Of a DNA stretch of 64,000 bases, positions 33,809 through 41,614 are shown piece after piece; positions within the stretch are counted from its first letter, which is position 1; the number at the start of each line of letters is the position of its first letter. The position numbers and the translations under genes were made by a program. The DNA is from Halopiger xanaduensis SH-6 (lineage in GTDB: Archaea; Halobacteriota; Halobacteria; Halobacteriales; Natrialbaceae): assembly GCF_000217715.1 (NCBI RefSeq), contig NC_015659.1:1-64000 (forward strand), in the 5' to 3' direction. Below the pieces are notes generated by a model. It had not been told where the DNA came from and made no database searches. It worked only from the letters and a program-made list of their open reading frames with translations.

Positions 33809-34611
33809 GCAGAACCACGGGTCTCAACCCACCGTATCGCCGCGCCTGCCCCGAGTAGCACCGCACAAAACACACCAACCAGTGCCCAACCGAAGCTAAT
33901 CGGCAGCCAATAGGCAATCGCCGACGCAAGTACGAACACGAACGCACTCCCACTGGCGACCGTCTCAGTGGGTCGGTTGCGGAATCGTATAATCTCTCGC
34001 TCGAGCCATGCCTGCTGTGTGGCCGGCGGGTCCGGATCGACGAGTTTCCACCCATTCGACCGCTGGCCGAGTTCTTCGCCCGGCGGTACGACCCGTCCGC
34101 TGTGCCATTCGCGTCGGTATTGGCTAAGTGCGTCTCGTGCTGCCGCCCGCATTTCCGCTTTGGGAGTGGTCCCGACTCGCTCGAGGTACACCGTTTCGTC
34201 CTCGAGCCGGTGGATATCGCCTGCGGAGTAGCCACAGTCTTCGACGATGCGAGCGAACAGAAAGTCCTCGGACCACGGCACGGGCTTCTCGAGTTGGAAC
34301 GACACGGTATCTCGCGTCGGCAATGCGACCGTGAGCTTGATCCGGTCGCTTACAGCGCCCGGTTCGACGTTCGTCACCTTACACTCCACGCGGCCGTCGT
34401 CGGTCGTTCGCAGGGCGATCTCCTGTAGTTCGTCCGCGAGATCTTCGGCTGTTTCGGGGTTCTCGTCTTTGGTGATATGCTCTTGCAGCTCGTCGAACGA
34501 AAGCGCATCTTCGCCGTGTTCCTCGAGCATCCGTCTGGCGTGTTCGACGCGGTCCCCCAGCGTTTCCTCATCGATCGGTTGGACGTCGATTTCTTTTTCG
34601 CTGTCGGTCAT
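33805..34611 (-). CDS. Membrane protein with large cytoplasmic domain
   Basis: A 268-residue protein. The N-terminal about 205 residues are acidic and soluble. Two transmembrane segments follow near the C-terminus (about 215-235 and 238-258: FVFVLASAIAYWLPI, WALVGVFCAVLLGAGAAI). No family recognised. Confidence 0.5.
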   Translation of the reverse strand: MTDSEKEIDVQPIDEETLGDRVEHARRMLEEHGEDALSFDELQEHITKDENPETAEDLADELQEIALRTTDDGRVECKVTNVEPGAVSDRIKLTVALPTRDTVSFQLEKPVPWSEDFLFARIVEDCGYSAGDIHRLEDETVYLERVGTTPKAEMRAAARDALSQYRREWHSGRVVPPGEELGQRSNGWKLVDPDPPATQQAWLEREIIRFRNRPTETVASGSAFVFVLASAIAYWLPISFGWALVGVFCAVLLGAGAAIRWVETRGSA

Positions 34612-34847
34612 TCGCCATCACGCTCCGCGTTCCAGATCTCTACGTCACCGTCGACGCGAAGGTCTTCGATCTCACTGAGTCCAAATCGGCAGGTACCGTG
34701 ATAATCGTCGTCAAAGAACGCCTCCCCGACGACGGCCTCTTGCGCGGGAACGTCGATCGCGAGGTGGCTTCCGGTAATGAACGTCCCGTCGGTGGTACTG
34801 AACTGGACGTGCATCACTGAACTCTCCCATTCGGTTTCGTCGCTCAT
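34608..34847 (-). CDS. Small hypothetical protein
   Basis: A 79-residue beta-rich protein (MHVQFSTTDGTFITGSHLAI), ATGA-coupled on both sides, ending ERDGE. Function unknown. Confidence 0.45.
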   Translation of the reverse strand: MSDETEWESSVMHVQFSTTDGTFITGSHLAIDVPAQEAVVGEAFFDDDYHGTCRFGLSEIEDLRVDGDVEIWNAERDGE

Positions 34848-35365
34848 TCCGAATCACCGTCCTCGAGCACGCTACTGTCCCACGGTTCGGGTTCCAACCC
34901 ACTCGGCAGATACAGTGGGTGCGACGGGTGGCCGGCCTTGGTCGTCTCGAGGGCGTACAACTCATCCTCGAGCAGGGCGGCAACCTCGAGCGCGCGATCC
35001 TTGAACGATCCCTTAGCACCCCACGCGGCGACGACCTGTTCGGCTTCCTCACAGACAGCCCGAAGGTGGTCGTCGTTCTCGGGGCCGACGGGATCGGGAT
35101 GGTCGTGCAACGCCTCGGGTTCGGAGCTCCGCATCGCGAACAGGTTTGCGACCACGATTGACCCGTATCCCCAGTCTTCGGCGAAGCCGCGGCAGCGCCG
35201 AATCGTTGGATCGTCGTCGACGTCGTCCGCGGTGCTTGGATTGAGCATCACGAACGCGACGGTCGGCTTCGAAGCGTTCCACGTCCTCGAGAGTCGGTAG
35301 CGGTACTCGCCACAGTCGCTCAGGACGGCGTCGCGGCGATTGTCTCGGAGTGGTGTGTCGCTCAT
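34844..35365 (-). CDS. DUF1643-family protein
   Basis: A 173-residue protein. FVMLNPSTADDVDDDPTIRR followed by GFAEDWGYGSIVVANLFAMR is the DUF1643 signature. The family is common in phages and mobile elements. Its biochemistry is not settled. It sits next to a DUF4326 protein. Confidence 0.75.
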   Translation of the reverse strand: MSDTPLRDNRRDAVLSDCGEYRYRLSRTWNASKPTVAFVMLNPSTADDVDDDPTIRRCRGFAEDWGYGSIVVANLFAMRSSEPEALHDHPDPVGPENDDHLRAVCEEAEQVVAAWGAKGSFKDRALEVAALLEDELYALETTKAGHPSHPLYLPSGLEPEPWDSSVLEDGDSE

Positions 35366-35742
35366 TCGTTCTCACCGTTCAGGTATTCGAGAATCACTTC
35401 CCCGTGACAGACCGCCGGCTCGCCGTCGACGGCGGTGATCGGTTCGTCGCCGTCGTACCGATCGCCTTCGCCGAGACAGTAACACCCCAGCGTCTCCCCG
35501 CGGAGTTCCTCGCGGGCCTGCTCGCGAAGATCGGCCTGCTCGTCGGCGTACCACCACTCGCGGAAGGCTTCAACGCAGCTCTCGCGGGTGTACTCGCCGC
35601 CGTCCTTTTCCATTTTGAACGGATTGCCGTACTTGCTCGAGCGCCCGATCATGCGGACGCCCGAGCGGCCGTAGCGCGTGACGTTGACGAGTTTCGTTTC
35701 GACGTCGCCGGTCAGCGTCGCCTGGACGCCGTCGTTACTCAT
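35362..35742 (-). CDS. DUF4326-family protein
   Basis: A 126-residue protein. KLVNVTRYGRSGVRMIGR, SKYGNPFKME, LRGETLGCYCLGEG and CHGEVILEYL match the DUF4326 pattern (conserved NPF and GCYC...CHG). The family is found in phages and may bind metal through its Cys/His. ATGA-coupled with the DUF1643 gene. Confidence 0.75.
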   Translation of the reverse strand: MSNDGVQATLTGDVETKLVNVTRYGRSGVRMIGRSSKYGNPFKMEKDGGEYTRESCVEAFREWWYADEQADLREQAREELRGETLGCYCLGEGDRYDGDEPITAVDGEPAVCHGEVILEYLNGENE

Positions 35743-36184
35743 CGGTCCCACCGAGCAACGGCTCGAGGTCGAGCGTCCAGGTCTGACGGATGCGCGGACT
35801 AATCGCAATCACCGACTCGTCGACGTCCGGGTCGGTGCAGATCCACACGTCGAGTAGGACCTCGCCCTCGCGGACCTCGTCGACGTCGATCCCGAGGTAG
35901 TCGTACTCCGACGGTGGGATCATGACCCGGTAGTCGTTGCCGGGGTTCTTGATCTTCCGACCCATCGGGTTCGATCGCCCGTCGAGTTCGGTCGCGACCA
36001 ACTCGCCGGCGAGGAAGTTCTCCTCGGTCTCGGCGAAGTCGATTGATTGCGCGACGCCGAGCTGGCCGAGCGCCTCGAGCGCCCGTTTCACCGAGACGCT
36101 GACGGACCCGTCCTCGTACCGAGCCGGTTGGTGTGCGATACATTCGAATCGTGCTGGTAGCTCTGTTGCGGCCATTGCGTGCAT
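35735..36184 (-). CDS. Hypothetical protein under the shared hairpin leader
   Basis: A 149-residue protein beginning MHAMAATELPARF (the second Met at 36175 is possible). It is beta-rich with no recognised motif. The gene is preceded by the leader at 36185-36240 (operator dyad, hairpin, GGTGTTCCCC), the same signal found before three other genes, so it belongs to that regulon. Confidence 0.55.
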   Translation of the reverse strand: MHAMAATELPARFECIAHQPARYEDGSVSVSVKRALEALGQLGVAQSIDFAETEENFLAGELVATELDGRSNPMGRKIKNPGNDYRVMIPPSEYDYLGIDVDEVREGEVLLDVWICTDPDVDESVIAISPRIRQTWTLDLEPLLGGTDE

Positions 36185-36240
36185 TCGGGGAACACCGGGC
36201 TTTCGCCCTACCGTAACATAGCTACGAAGGGGTACAAATA
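36185..36240 (-). promoter_or_regulatory. Hairpin leader and operator, copy 1
   Basis: Read on the minus strand: AT-rich ATTTGTACC, operator CGTAGCTATGTTACG (36212-36226), hairpin GGGC-GAAA-GCCC (36197-36208), then GGTGTTCCCC directly before the start. The stem differs in sequence from the other copies but sits at the same place. Confidence 0.6.
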
Positions 36241-36292
36241 ACTACCGTTGACTGACAGTCACGACCGCGAAAAAAGAATCCCGCTCGTTGCG

Positions 36293-36604
36293 TTACTGCT
36301 CGAGGATCAACACACGGACTTCGACCGCTTCGCGAAGGCCGCCGTCGGCGCCGGTCTCCGCGCGGTCCTCCGAGTAGATGCCGACGACTTCAATCGGGAA
36401 GTCGCCGAGCACGTCATTAAACTCGAGGAACGATTCGGAGTGGCGAAGCGAGACGCGGCCGCGAATCCGGCCGTTCTCGTCGTGGTTGACGTCCATCGAT
36501 TCGACACACTGTAGCGACGCGAGTTTCGCTTTCAGCGCGACGAGCGTTTCGATTTTCTCACTGTACTCCTCTGCGGACAGGTTCGACGGTTTTCCGAAAC
36601 TCAT
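36293..36604 (-). CDS. Hypothetical protein under the shared hairpin leader
   Basis: A 103-residue protein (MSFGKPSNLSAEEY...). A helical N-terminus is followed by beta strands (RGRVSLRHSESFLEFNDV). I start at 36604, two bases from the GGTGTTCCCC element. The preceding in-frame ATG lies inside the leader. Function unknown. Confidence 0.55.
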   Translation of the reverse strand: MSFGKPSNLSAEEYSEKIETLVALKAKLASLQCVESMDVNHDENGRIRGRVSLRHSESFLEFNDVLGDFPIEVVGIYSEDRAETGADGGLREAVEVRVLILEQ

Positions 36605-36667
36605 CTGGGGAACACCGGGTACCACCGTGGCACCCAATCGTAACCACGTTACGATACATAATAAAGC
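36605..36667 (-). promoter_or_regulatory. Hairpin leader and operator, copy 2
   Basis: Minus strand: TATA-like GCTTTATTATG (about 36657-36667), perfect operator CGTAAC-GTG-GTTACG (36639-36653), hairpin GGGTGCCA-CGG-TGGTACCC (36617-36635), then GGTGTTCCCC. The stem pairs G-C where copies 3 and 4 have A-U, a compensatory change. Confidence 0.65.
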
Positions 36668-36803
36668 TACCGGGATAATCGCGAGACGGCGGTCGAATTG
36701 TGGCCCTCGAGTGACCTTTTCAATCTGCCGACTGTCAACGCGGGCTTTATCCCGATCGGTCGCCGACGTTTGGGCGGCGGCGTCACCACATATACTCGTT
36801 GTT

Positions 36804-36820
36804 GGGGAACACCGGGTACT
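36804..36820 (-). repeat. Degenerate leader fragment
   Basis: AGTACCCGGTGTTCCCC on the minus strand, without the operator dyad and without a downstream gene. Probably a relic of a fifth leader. Confidence 0.5.
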
Positions 36821-36871
36821 TCGACGCCGCCGATTTCCACATTCTCGAGTGGCTACGTCGCTGAGTCGGTA

Positions 36872-36933
36872 GTTTTATGATATACCGTAGCTAAGTTACG
36901 GTTGAGTGCCAGAGAGGTACTCGGTGTTCCCCA
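36872..36933 (+). promoter_or_regulatory. Hairpin leader and operator, copy 3
   Basis: TATA-like GTTTTATGATATA (about 36872-36884), operator CGTAGCTAAGTTACG (36886-36900), hairpin GAGTGCCA-GAG-AGGTACTC (36904-36922) and GGTGTTCCCC (36923-36932) immediately before ATG 36934. Nearly identical to copy 4. Confidence 0.7.
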
Positions 36934-37620
36934 ATGCCAACTCAGGAACCCATGACAACGACCGACGCCGAACCGATCAACTTCGAACGAGAACTGCAAG
37001 CCGCCCTCGAGCGGGCGAACGACGACGAGTCGCACGTCGAACGCGACGCCGTGACGTTCCACCCTTCGCAGATCGCCGCGTGCGAGCGACAGGCCTATCT
37101 CGGGAAACTCGGCCTCAAGGACCACACCGACATTCTCGGGACGTTCCAAACCGGCACCCTGATCCACGAGTTCATCGAGGAGAACGTCGGCCCGCAGCTC
37201 GCCGACGCTGAGTTTGAGAAGGAAATCAGCCTCGAGCGCGACGGCGTCCGATTCGTCGGGCATACCGACTGCTACGATCCGGCCGCGAACGCGATCTACG
37301 ACTTCAAGTCCCGGAACGGGTGGTACCGCTTCGACCCGCCGAAAGAGCGCCACCTCGATCAGATACACGTCTACATGGCCGCGACCGGCGCGGAGTACGG
37401 ACAGGTCGTCTACGTCAACAAGGGCGACCTCGAGGTCCGGACGTGGCCCGAGGACGGCCTGTTTGAGTTCGATCCCGACCGCTTCGCGGCGATCGTCGAG
37501 AAAGCCCGCCGCGTCCGCGACGCGATCGACGAACACGGCTTCGCCACCTGCGAAAGCGAGGTGCCGTTCGACAAGTGCGGGTGTTTCCTCTGCGGCAACG
37601 AAACGCTCACGTTCGATTAA
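36934..37620 (+). CDS. Cas4/RecB-like PD-(D/E)XK nuclease with Fe-S cluster cysteines
   Basis: A 228-residue Cas4-type nuclease. An N-terminal Cys is in AACERQAYLG. GTLIHEFIEE is the helical His motif. GHTDCYDP plus IYDFKSRNG is the PD...DxK core. HLDQIHVYM is the QxxxY helix. C-terminal cysteines are in KCGCFLCGNE, so four Cys could hold a 4Fe-4S cluster. The family degrades single-strand ends 5' to 3'. No CRISPR locus is in the window, so it is an element-borne nuclease for replication, recombination or host interaction. Controlled by leader copy 3. Confidence 0.8.
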   Translation: MPTQEPMTTTDAEPINFERELQAALERANDDESHVERDAVTFHPSQIAACERQAYLGKLGLKDHTDILGTFQTGTLIHEFIEENVGPQLADAEFEKEISLERDGVRFVGHTDCYDPAANAIYDFKSRNGWYRFDPPKERHLDQIHVYMAATGAEYGQVVYVNKGDLEVRTWPEDGLFEFDPDRFAAIVEKARRVRDAIDEHGFATCESEVPFDKCGCFLCGNETLTFD

Positions 37621-37701
37621 CGGCTGACCGCCGCGCCGTTCTTTTTCGCCGTACCGCTGATCTCGATTCGCTCGAGAGTCACCGACTCGTGCGTTCTCCG
37701 G

Positions 37702-37764
37702 TAGTTTTATGATATACCGTAACTAAGCTACGATTGAGTACCAGCGTGGTACTCGGTGTTCCCC
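37702..37764 (+). promoter_or_regulatory. Hairpin leader and operator, copy 4
   Basis: TATA-like TAGTTTTATGATATA (about 37702-37716), operator CGTAACTAAGCTACG (37718-37732), perfect hairpin GAGTACCA-GCG-TGGTACTC (37736-37754), GGTGTTCCCC, then ATG 37765. Confidence 0.7.
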
Positions 37765-38121
37765 ATGACCGTTTCACAGACCCAAACCGACGCGACGCTC
37801 CCGGATGGCTGGGAGCGCGTCGACGAACCCGCACCGTATTACAAGTACGTCGCTCGAGACGCGGTCGACGTCTGCGACCACCGCGGCAATCTCCGCTACC
37901 GGCGCGACGTCGTCGTAATCGTCGTCCCCGAGGAGGGCAGCGTTGGCGTCGCGAAGGGGCCGGCCCACCGCAACCACTGGCCCGCCGACGACCCGGACGC
38001 TGCCGGCCGACGGCTCGCTCGGGAGATCGACGCGTGGCTCGCGGAGGGCAACGGCCCCTACGACAAGAGCGGCGACCTGAAACAGCGCCTCGAGCGCGCC
38101 GTCACGGAGGGCCAGCGATGA
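37765..38121 (+). CDS. Hypothetical protein under the shared hairpin leader
   Basis: A 118-residue protein (MTVSQTQTDATLPDGW...), beta-rich centre (RRDVVVIVVPEEGSVGVAKG) and helical C-terminus. Fourth member of the leader regulon and first gene of a plus-strand operon to 41265. Function unknown. Confidence 0.55.
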   Translation: MTVSQTQTDATLPDGWERVDEPAPYYKYVARDAVDVCDHRGNLRYRRDVVVIVVPEEGSVGVAKGPAHRNHWPADDPDAAGRRLAREIDAWLAEGNGPYDKSGDLKQRLERAVTEGQR

Positions 38122-38204
38122 CGCGTCAGCACATGAGCGACCGACGGCACGACGAGAAAGAGACCAAATCCGAAATGGACGGCAAGGGGCCGCGAGCGTG
38201 GTAA
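38118..38204 (+). CDS. 28-residue micro-protein
   Basis: MTRQHMSDRRHDEKETKSEM..., charged. ATGA-coupled to the previous gene and one base from the next ATG. It may serve mainly as a translation coupler. Confidence 0.35.
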   Translation: MTRQHMSDRRHDEKETKSEMDGKGPRAW

Positions 38205-38205
38205 A

Positions 38206-38715
38206 ATGAGCCGCCCAAAAATCTGCACTGTCGTGTCCTGCGGTGAGACCAAAGTCGACCTCCCGGCCGGCGCCTCAACCGAGGCCCGCCTGCTGTACGA
38301 CTCGAGCGTTCACACGTGCAAGGACCGCTACGGCTGCCACTCGGACGGCTACTACATCATGAGCGCGGAGTACGGCCTCGTTCACAACCAGACCGAGATT
38401 GCGCACTACGACAAGACGCTCGACGAAATGAGCGACATGGCGATCCGTGCGTGGGGCCGATCGGTTGCCGACGACCTCGCGAACGTGCTCGAGAATCGGG
38501 GCTTCGACGCGGTCGTGTTGATCGGCAGCAAGACCTACGTCGGGGCGCTGCGGCCGCACTTCGATTCGCTTCCGGCGGCCGTGCTGACGCCGTGGCAGAC
38601 GTCCGACTACGTGACCGGCGTCGGTCGCGGTATGGCGTGGTGCAATGACGAACTGAACTGGCCGGAAAACGTCTCGATCGCCGAAGAAATCGGAACGGTC
38701 GTCTCGGAGGCATAA
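38206..38715 (+). CDS. DUF6884-like protein
   Basis: A 169-residue protein. TVVSCGETK at the N-terminus, LYDSSVHTCKDRYG, YYIMSAEYGLV and HYDKTLDEM match DUF6884, a family related in pattern to YaaA-type proteins and frequent in phages and plasmids. DNA-related function is suspected for the family but not shown here. Confidence 0.65.
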   Translation: MSRPKICTVVSCGETKVDLPAGASTEARLLYDSSVHTCKDRYGCHSDGYYIMSAEYGLVHNQTEIAHYDKTLDEMSDMAIRAWGRSVADDLANVLENRGFDAVVLIGSKTYVGALRPHFDSLPAAVLTPWQTSDYVTGVGRGMAWCNDELNWPENVSIAEEIGTVVSEA

Positions 38716-38718
38716 TCC

Positions 38719-39426
38719 ATGCCGAAACCAGAAATTCCCGACGCGTGCGAGCTGCCGTGTGCGATCAACGGGTGGCTCTACGACACCGACGACACGTCGA
38801 ACGGCCACGTCTGGCGCTCGAGCGAGCACGACTGTTCGATCGGCGTCTTCGATACCATCGGCTCGGTGGCCGTTCGCGTCACCGACGACCGCGTCTCGGG
38901 ATTCGCGTCGAATATCACGCTCGAGCGGATCGACTACGACGACGATCGCGACGCCGCGCTCGTCGACGGCTTCGCGGCCGCCTGCGAGTGGATGACCGAG
39001 ACCGACCCCGACGCGTGGTCGCACCCGGACGTCTGCGAGGCCGTGTTCGACGCGCCGCCGGGGTACGCACTCGAGACGTACTACCTCGAGAACCGCGAGG
39101 CGATCGTCTACTACCGCGACCTCGCGTTCGACGGGGACCGACCGACGCGGCGCGTTCCCGACGAGTACAGCCGGGAAAACTGCCCGTATCTGTACGTCCA
39201 CGAGTGGCGCGGCAGCGGGTCGGCGACCGTTGCGCTCACGCCGTGGACCGAAGCGCACGGGCCGGGCTCGCGGCATCCTGAAATCGAGTCTGTCGTCGAA
39301 ACGCCTAGTGAATGCGGGCTCGAGGTCGCGGTTACGATGGCGCGACAGTGGGCTCGTGAACACACAGAGGGGGAGATCGACGCCGATGCGACCGGACAAG
39401 CCGGCCTTGAGGGGTGGTCGGCGTGA
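38719..39426 (+). CDS. Hypothetical acidic protein
   Basis: A 235-residue protein, mixed alpha/beta, with no recognised motif. The C-terminal GWSA and the DNA of its junction with the next gene (GTGGTCGGCGTGACCG) recur almost exactly at 40483-40498. Confidence 0.5.
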   Translation: MPKPEIPDACELPCAINGWLYDTDDTSNGHVWRSSEHDCSIGVFDTIGSVAVRVTDDRVSGFASNITLERIDYDDDRDAALVDGFAAACEWMTETDPDAWSHPDVCEAVFDAPPGYALETYYLENREAIVYYRDLAFDGDRPTRRVPDEYSRENCPYLYVHEWRGSGSATVALTPWTEAHGPGSRHPEIESVVETPSECGLEVAVTMARQWAREHTEGEIDADATGQAGLEGWSA

Positions 39427-39791
39427 CCGACTGCGATCCCGGCCGCTGTCCGCGGTGTGGCGACCTGCTCGAAATCCACGGCACCGAACCCGGAATCCGG
39501 CGCTACTGGGTGTGCGACGACCACGCCCGCCCTGTCGTGATCCTCCCGCCGGAAAACATCGGGTGGGCGCTGACGGATGCCCGGATGCCGTTGACCGATC
39601 CGTTCGGCCAGCACGGCCCGGAGTCGTTCGACGGTGGCGTGTCAGTCGCCGATCGGTTCTGCGATCGACTCGAGACGGTCTACCAGGGCGTGCACGAGCA
39701 CAACCGCGAGCGCCACCTGTCGGCTTCCGATCGGGACGGCGACGGGAAACAGGCCGGACTCGAGGCGTTCGCCGGAGGTGCGTCGCTATGA
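39423..39791 (+). CDS. Zinc-ribbon protein, GTG start
   Basis: A 122-residue protein starting at GTG 39423 in a GTGA overlap. CPRC (about 9-12) and CDDH (about 34-37) form a likely zinc site. The rest is helical. GGAGGTG near its end is the ribosome site of the next gene. Confidence 0.55.
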   Translation: MTDCDPGRCPRCGDLLEIHGTEPGIRRYWVCDDHARPVVILPPENIGWALTDARMPLTDPFGQHGPESFDGGVSVADRFCDRLETVYQGVHEHNRERHLSASDRDGDGKQAGLEAFAGGASL

Positions 39792-40495
39792 GGCTCTACT
39801 ACACCGGTGCGTCGCCCGATAACCTGCGAAAAGCTCGCGAGCACGCACCCTCGCACTCGCACGGCTACGGCTGGACGCCAGCCAAGATGACGCCCCACGA
39901 CGGGCCGTACTTCGTGGACAACGGCGCATTCTCGGATTCGTTCGACCCGGACGCCTACTACGAGACGCTGGACCGGTCGCTCACCGAAATGCCGACGTCG
40001 CCGGATTTCTTCGTTCTGCCGGACGTCTACGGCGACGCCGAGGCGACGATCGACAGGCACCTCGAGTGGTTGTGGGAACGCAAACTCCCGATCGGCAGCG
40101 GCGAACTCATGCGCTACTGGGTGCTGCAACCGGGCCTCCCGCTCGAGGAGCAGTTCGACCGGATTCGGGGCTGTCAAGGCGTGTTCGTCGGCGGGCCGAA
40201 GCGGTGGAAACGTGCCTACGGCGATCGCATCGTCGAACTCGCGAACAACTACGACGACGACCCGACGCTGACCGACGGCCTTCGCACGCACGTCGGGAAT
40301 CCGGGAGGCGCGGACGGCCTCGTGTGGGCCTACGAAACCGGGTTCGACAGTTGCGATACGACGTCGATCTTCCAGAACGGCTACTGGCACTATCTCGACA
40401 AACTCGAGGAGGCGACCCAAGAGACCGGATCGCCTGAGCCCGAACCCGGCGAGCCCGGCAGCAAGCAGGCGACCGTCACGGAGTGGTCGGCATGA
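39788..40495 (+). CDS. TGT-superfamily protein resembling DpdA
   Basis: A 235-residue TIM-barrel-like protein. PYFVDNGAFSD, DFFVLPDVYGDAEATIDRHL, YWVLQPGLPLEEQFDRI, GVFVGGPKRWKRA, THVGNPGGADGLVWA and GFDSCDTTSIFQNG occur in the same order as in small phage proteins of the tRNA-guanine transglycosylase superfamily (DpdA type). DpdA exchanges guanine in DNA for a 7-deazaguanine. No preQ0 synthesis genes are here, so the base would come from the host archaeosine pathway. The next gene is a DNA methyltransferase, supporting a DNA-modification role. Confidence 0.55.
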   Translation: MRLYYTGASPDNLRKAREHAPSHSHGYGWTPAKMTPHDGPYFVDNGAFSDSFDPDAYYETLDRSLTEMPTSPDFFVLPDVYGDAEATIDRHLEWLWERKLPIGSGELMRYWVLQPGLPLEEQFDRIRGCQGVFVGGPKRWKRAYGDRIVELANNYDDDPTLTDGLRTHVGNPGGADGLVWAYETGFDSCDTTSIFQNGYWHYLDKLEEATQETGSPEPEPGEPGSKQATVTEWSA

Positions 40496-41265
40496 CCGTC
40501 GAGTACGTGATCGGCGACGCTCTCGAGCGGCTTCGCGACGAACCTGCCGGCAGCGCCGCGTTCGTCCACCTCGATGACGCGTGGGCGCGACCGAACCGCA
40601 ACGGTGCCTTCGGCGTCGAGTATCCCACCCATCCGTTCGACGAGGACGTAGCCGACGATGTGGCCGGCGAGCCCGGCGTTGAGACGGATCTGACCGTTGT
40701 GGACATGCTTGAGGCGTGCTACCGCGTCCTCGAGCCCGGCGGTGTGCTGGCTGTCGATACGGACAGTCACCTCTGCCCGCGCGTGCTCACCTACGCGATC
40801 GAGACCTGGGGCCGGGGCTGCTACGCCGTTCACGAGACGACGTTACTCACCAAGGCCGGCGAACCCGACCGGTCGACGCCCGGCATGTACGCCTCGAGTG
40901 GCGGCTATTCGACCGTCCTCGTTTGGAAGAACGCCGCGCCACTCCCGCGAGGCTACGCCGGCCGAGAGTACCACCAACTCCGGTGTGCCTGTCGGAATCA
41001 GCGCGAAGACTGGGGCTGGGGGACTGTGAAACCACTTGCACCGGCGCTCGGCTGGATTCGCACCTACACCGACGCCGGCGACCGCGTGATCGTGCCGTGT
41101 GCCGGGACGGCGCCGGCGGCGATCGCCGCCGAACGAGAGTACGGATCGGACGTCGACGTGCTCGCGATCGACGTGGAACCCGAGGCGCGGGAGGCGTACC
41201 AGCGCCGCCGAACTGACGAACTCGAGTATCAAAGCGGACTCGGGATGTTCGGCAAGACGGCGTGA
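40492..41265 (+). CDS. Amino-methyltransferase-like DNA methylase
   Basis: A 257-residue protein of the N6-adenine/N4-cytosine type. YVIGDALERL at the start, FVHLDDAWARP where most carry DPPY or SPPY, MLEACYRVLEPGGVLAVDTD, and the SAM-binding PCAGTAPAAIAAE plus LAIDVEPEAREAY at the C-terminus (beta-class order). The LDDAW replacement of the catalytic tetrapeptide is unusual; activity is uncertain. ATGA-coupled to the DpdA-like gene. Confidence 0.65.
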   Translation: MTVEYVIGDALERLRDEPAGSAAFVHLDDAWARPNRNGAFGVEYPTHPFDEDVADDVAGEPGVETDLTVVDMLEACYRVLEPGGVLAVDTDSHLCPRVLTYAIETWGRGCYAVHETTLLTKAGEPDRSTPGMYASSGGYSTVLVWKNAAPLPRGYAGREYHQLRCACRNQREDWGWGTVKPLAPALGWIRTYTDAGDRVIVPCAGTAPAAIAAEREYGSDVDVLAIDVEPEAREAYQRRRTDELEYQSGLGMFGKTA

Positions 41266-41326
41266 TCGGTTCGATTTGCCCTTCGCAGCCGGTATTTACA
41301 AATAACTGAAATTCAAGTTACGTATT

Positions 41327-41509
41327 ATGGGACTCATTGACGGAATCATTGATGCATTGATTAACAGCGCCATCCAAGTGGTCGCAGTACTGTTCGGGTT
41401 CGGATTCCTCTTAACCGGTGCTCAGCGGACCACATACGGCAGTGAGCCGGTCGGAATGATCATGTTTCTCGTCGGCGTAGTGCTGCTGGTCTTCGCCGCG
41501 AGGGTGTAG
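41327..41509 (+). CDS. 60-residue two-span membrane protein
   Basis: Hydrophobic segments at about 13-30 (AIQVVAVLFGFGFLLTG) and 41-58 (GMIMFLVGVVLLVFAAR). An AT-rich promoter (ATTTACAAATAACTG) precedes it. Stand-alone gene; function unknown. Confidence 0.55.
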   Translation: MGLIDGIIDALINSAIQVVAVLFGFGFLLTGAQRTTYGSEPVGMIMFLVGVVLLVFAARV

Positions 41510-41545
41510 ATCCGTCCCGATTTCTTTAGGCGTCGTGGTTATCCA

Positions 41546-41614
41546 CGCGCCGACAGTAGCTGGCGCGCGGTCACTTGGGCTTGGTTACACGGTCCCGACT
41601 GACCACCGGGACCG
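41546..41614. terminator. Two GC-rich hairpins
   Basis: CGCGCC-(10)-GGCGCG (41546-41567) and the perfect CGGTCCCG-(9)-CGGGACCG (41590-41614). They could be a terminator or RNA processing structure between the membrane-protein gene and the integrase. No long T tract follows. Confidence 0.4.

Larger units (their letters stand above)
36605..36933. other. Divergent control region with leader elements
   Basis: 329 bp without a gene. It holds leader copy 2 (minus), a degenerate GGTGTTCCCC copy (36804-36813, minus) and leader copy 3 (plus). The middle (36670-36800) has no supported gene; the degenerate copy is followed only by ATGTGGTGA. Confidence 0.55.

Noticed and set aside
36853-37536. Minus-strand frame opposite the Cas4-like gene
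   Set aside because: The plus frame carries nuclease motifs and a promoter/leader; the minus one is a shadow.
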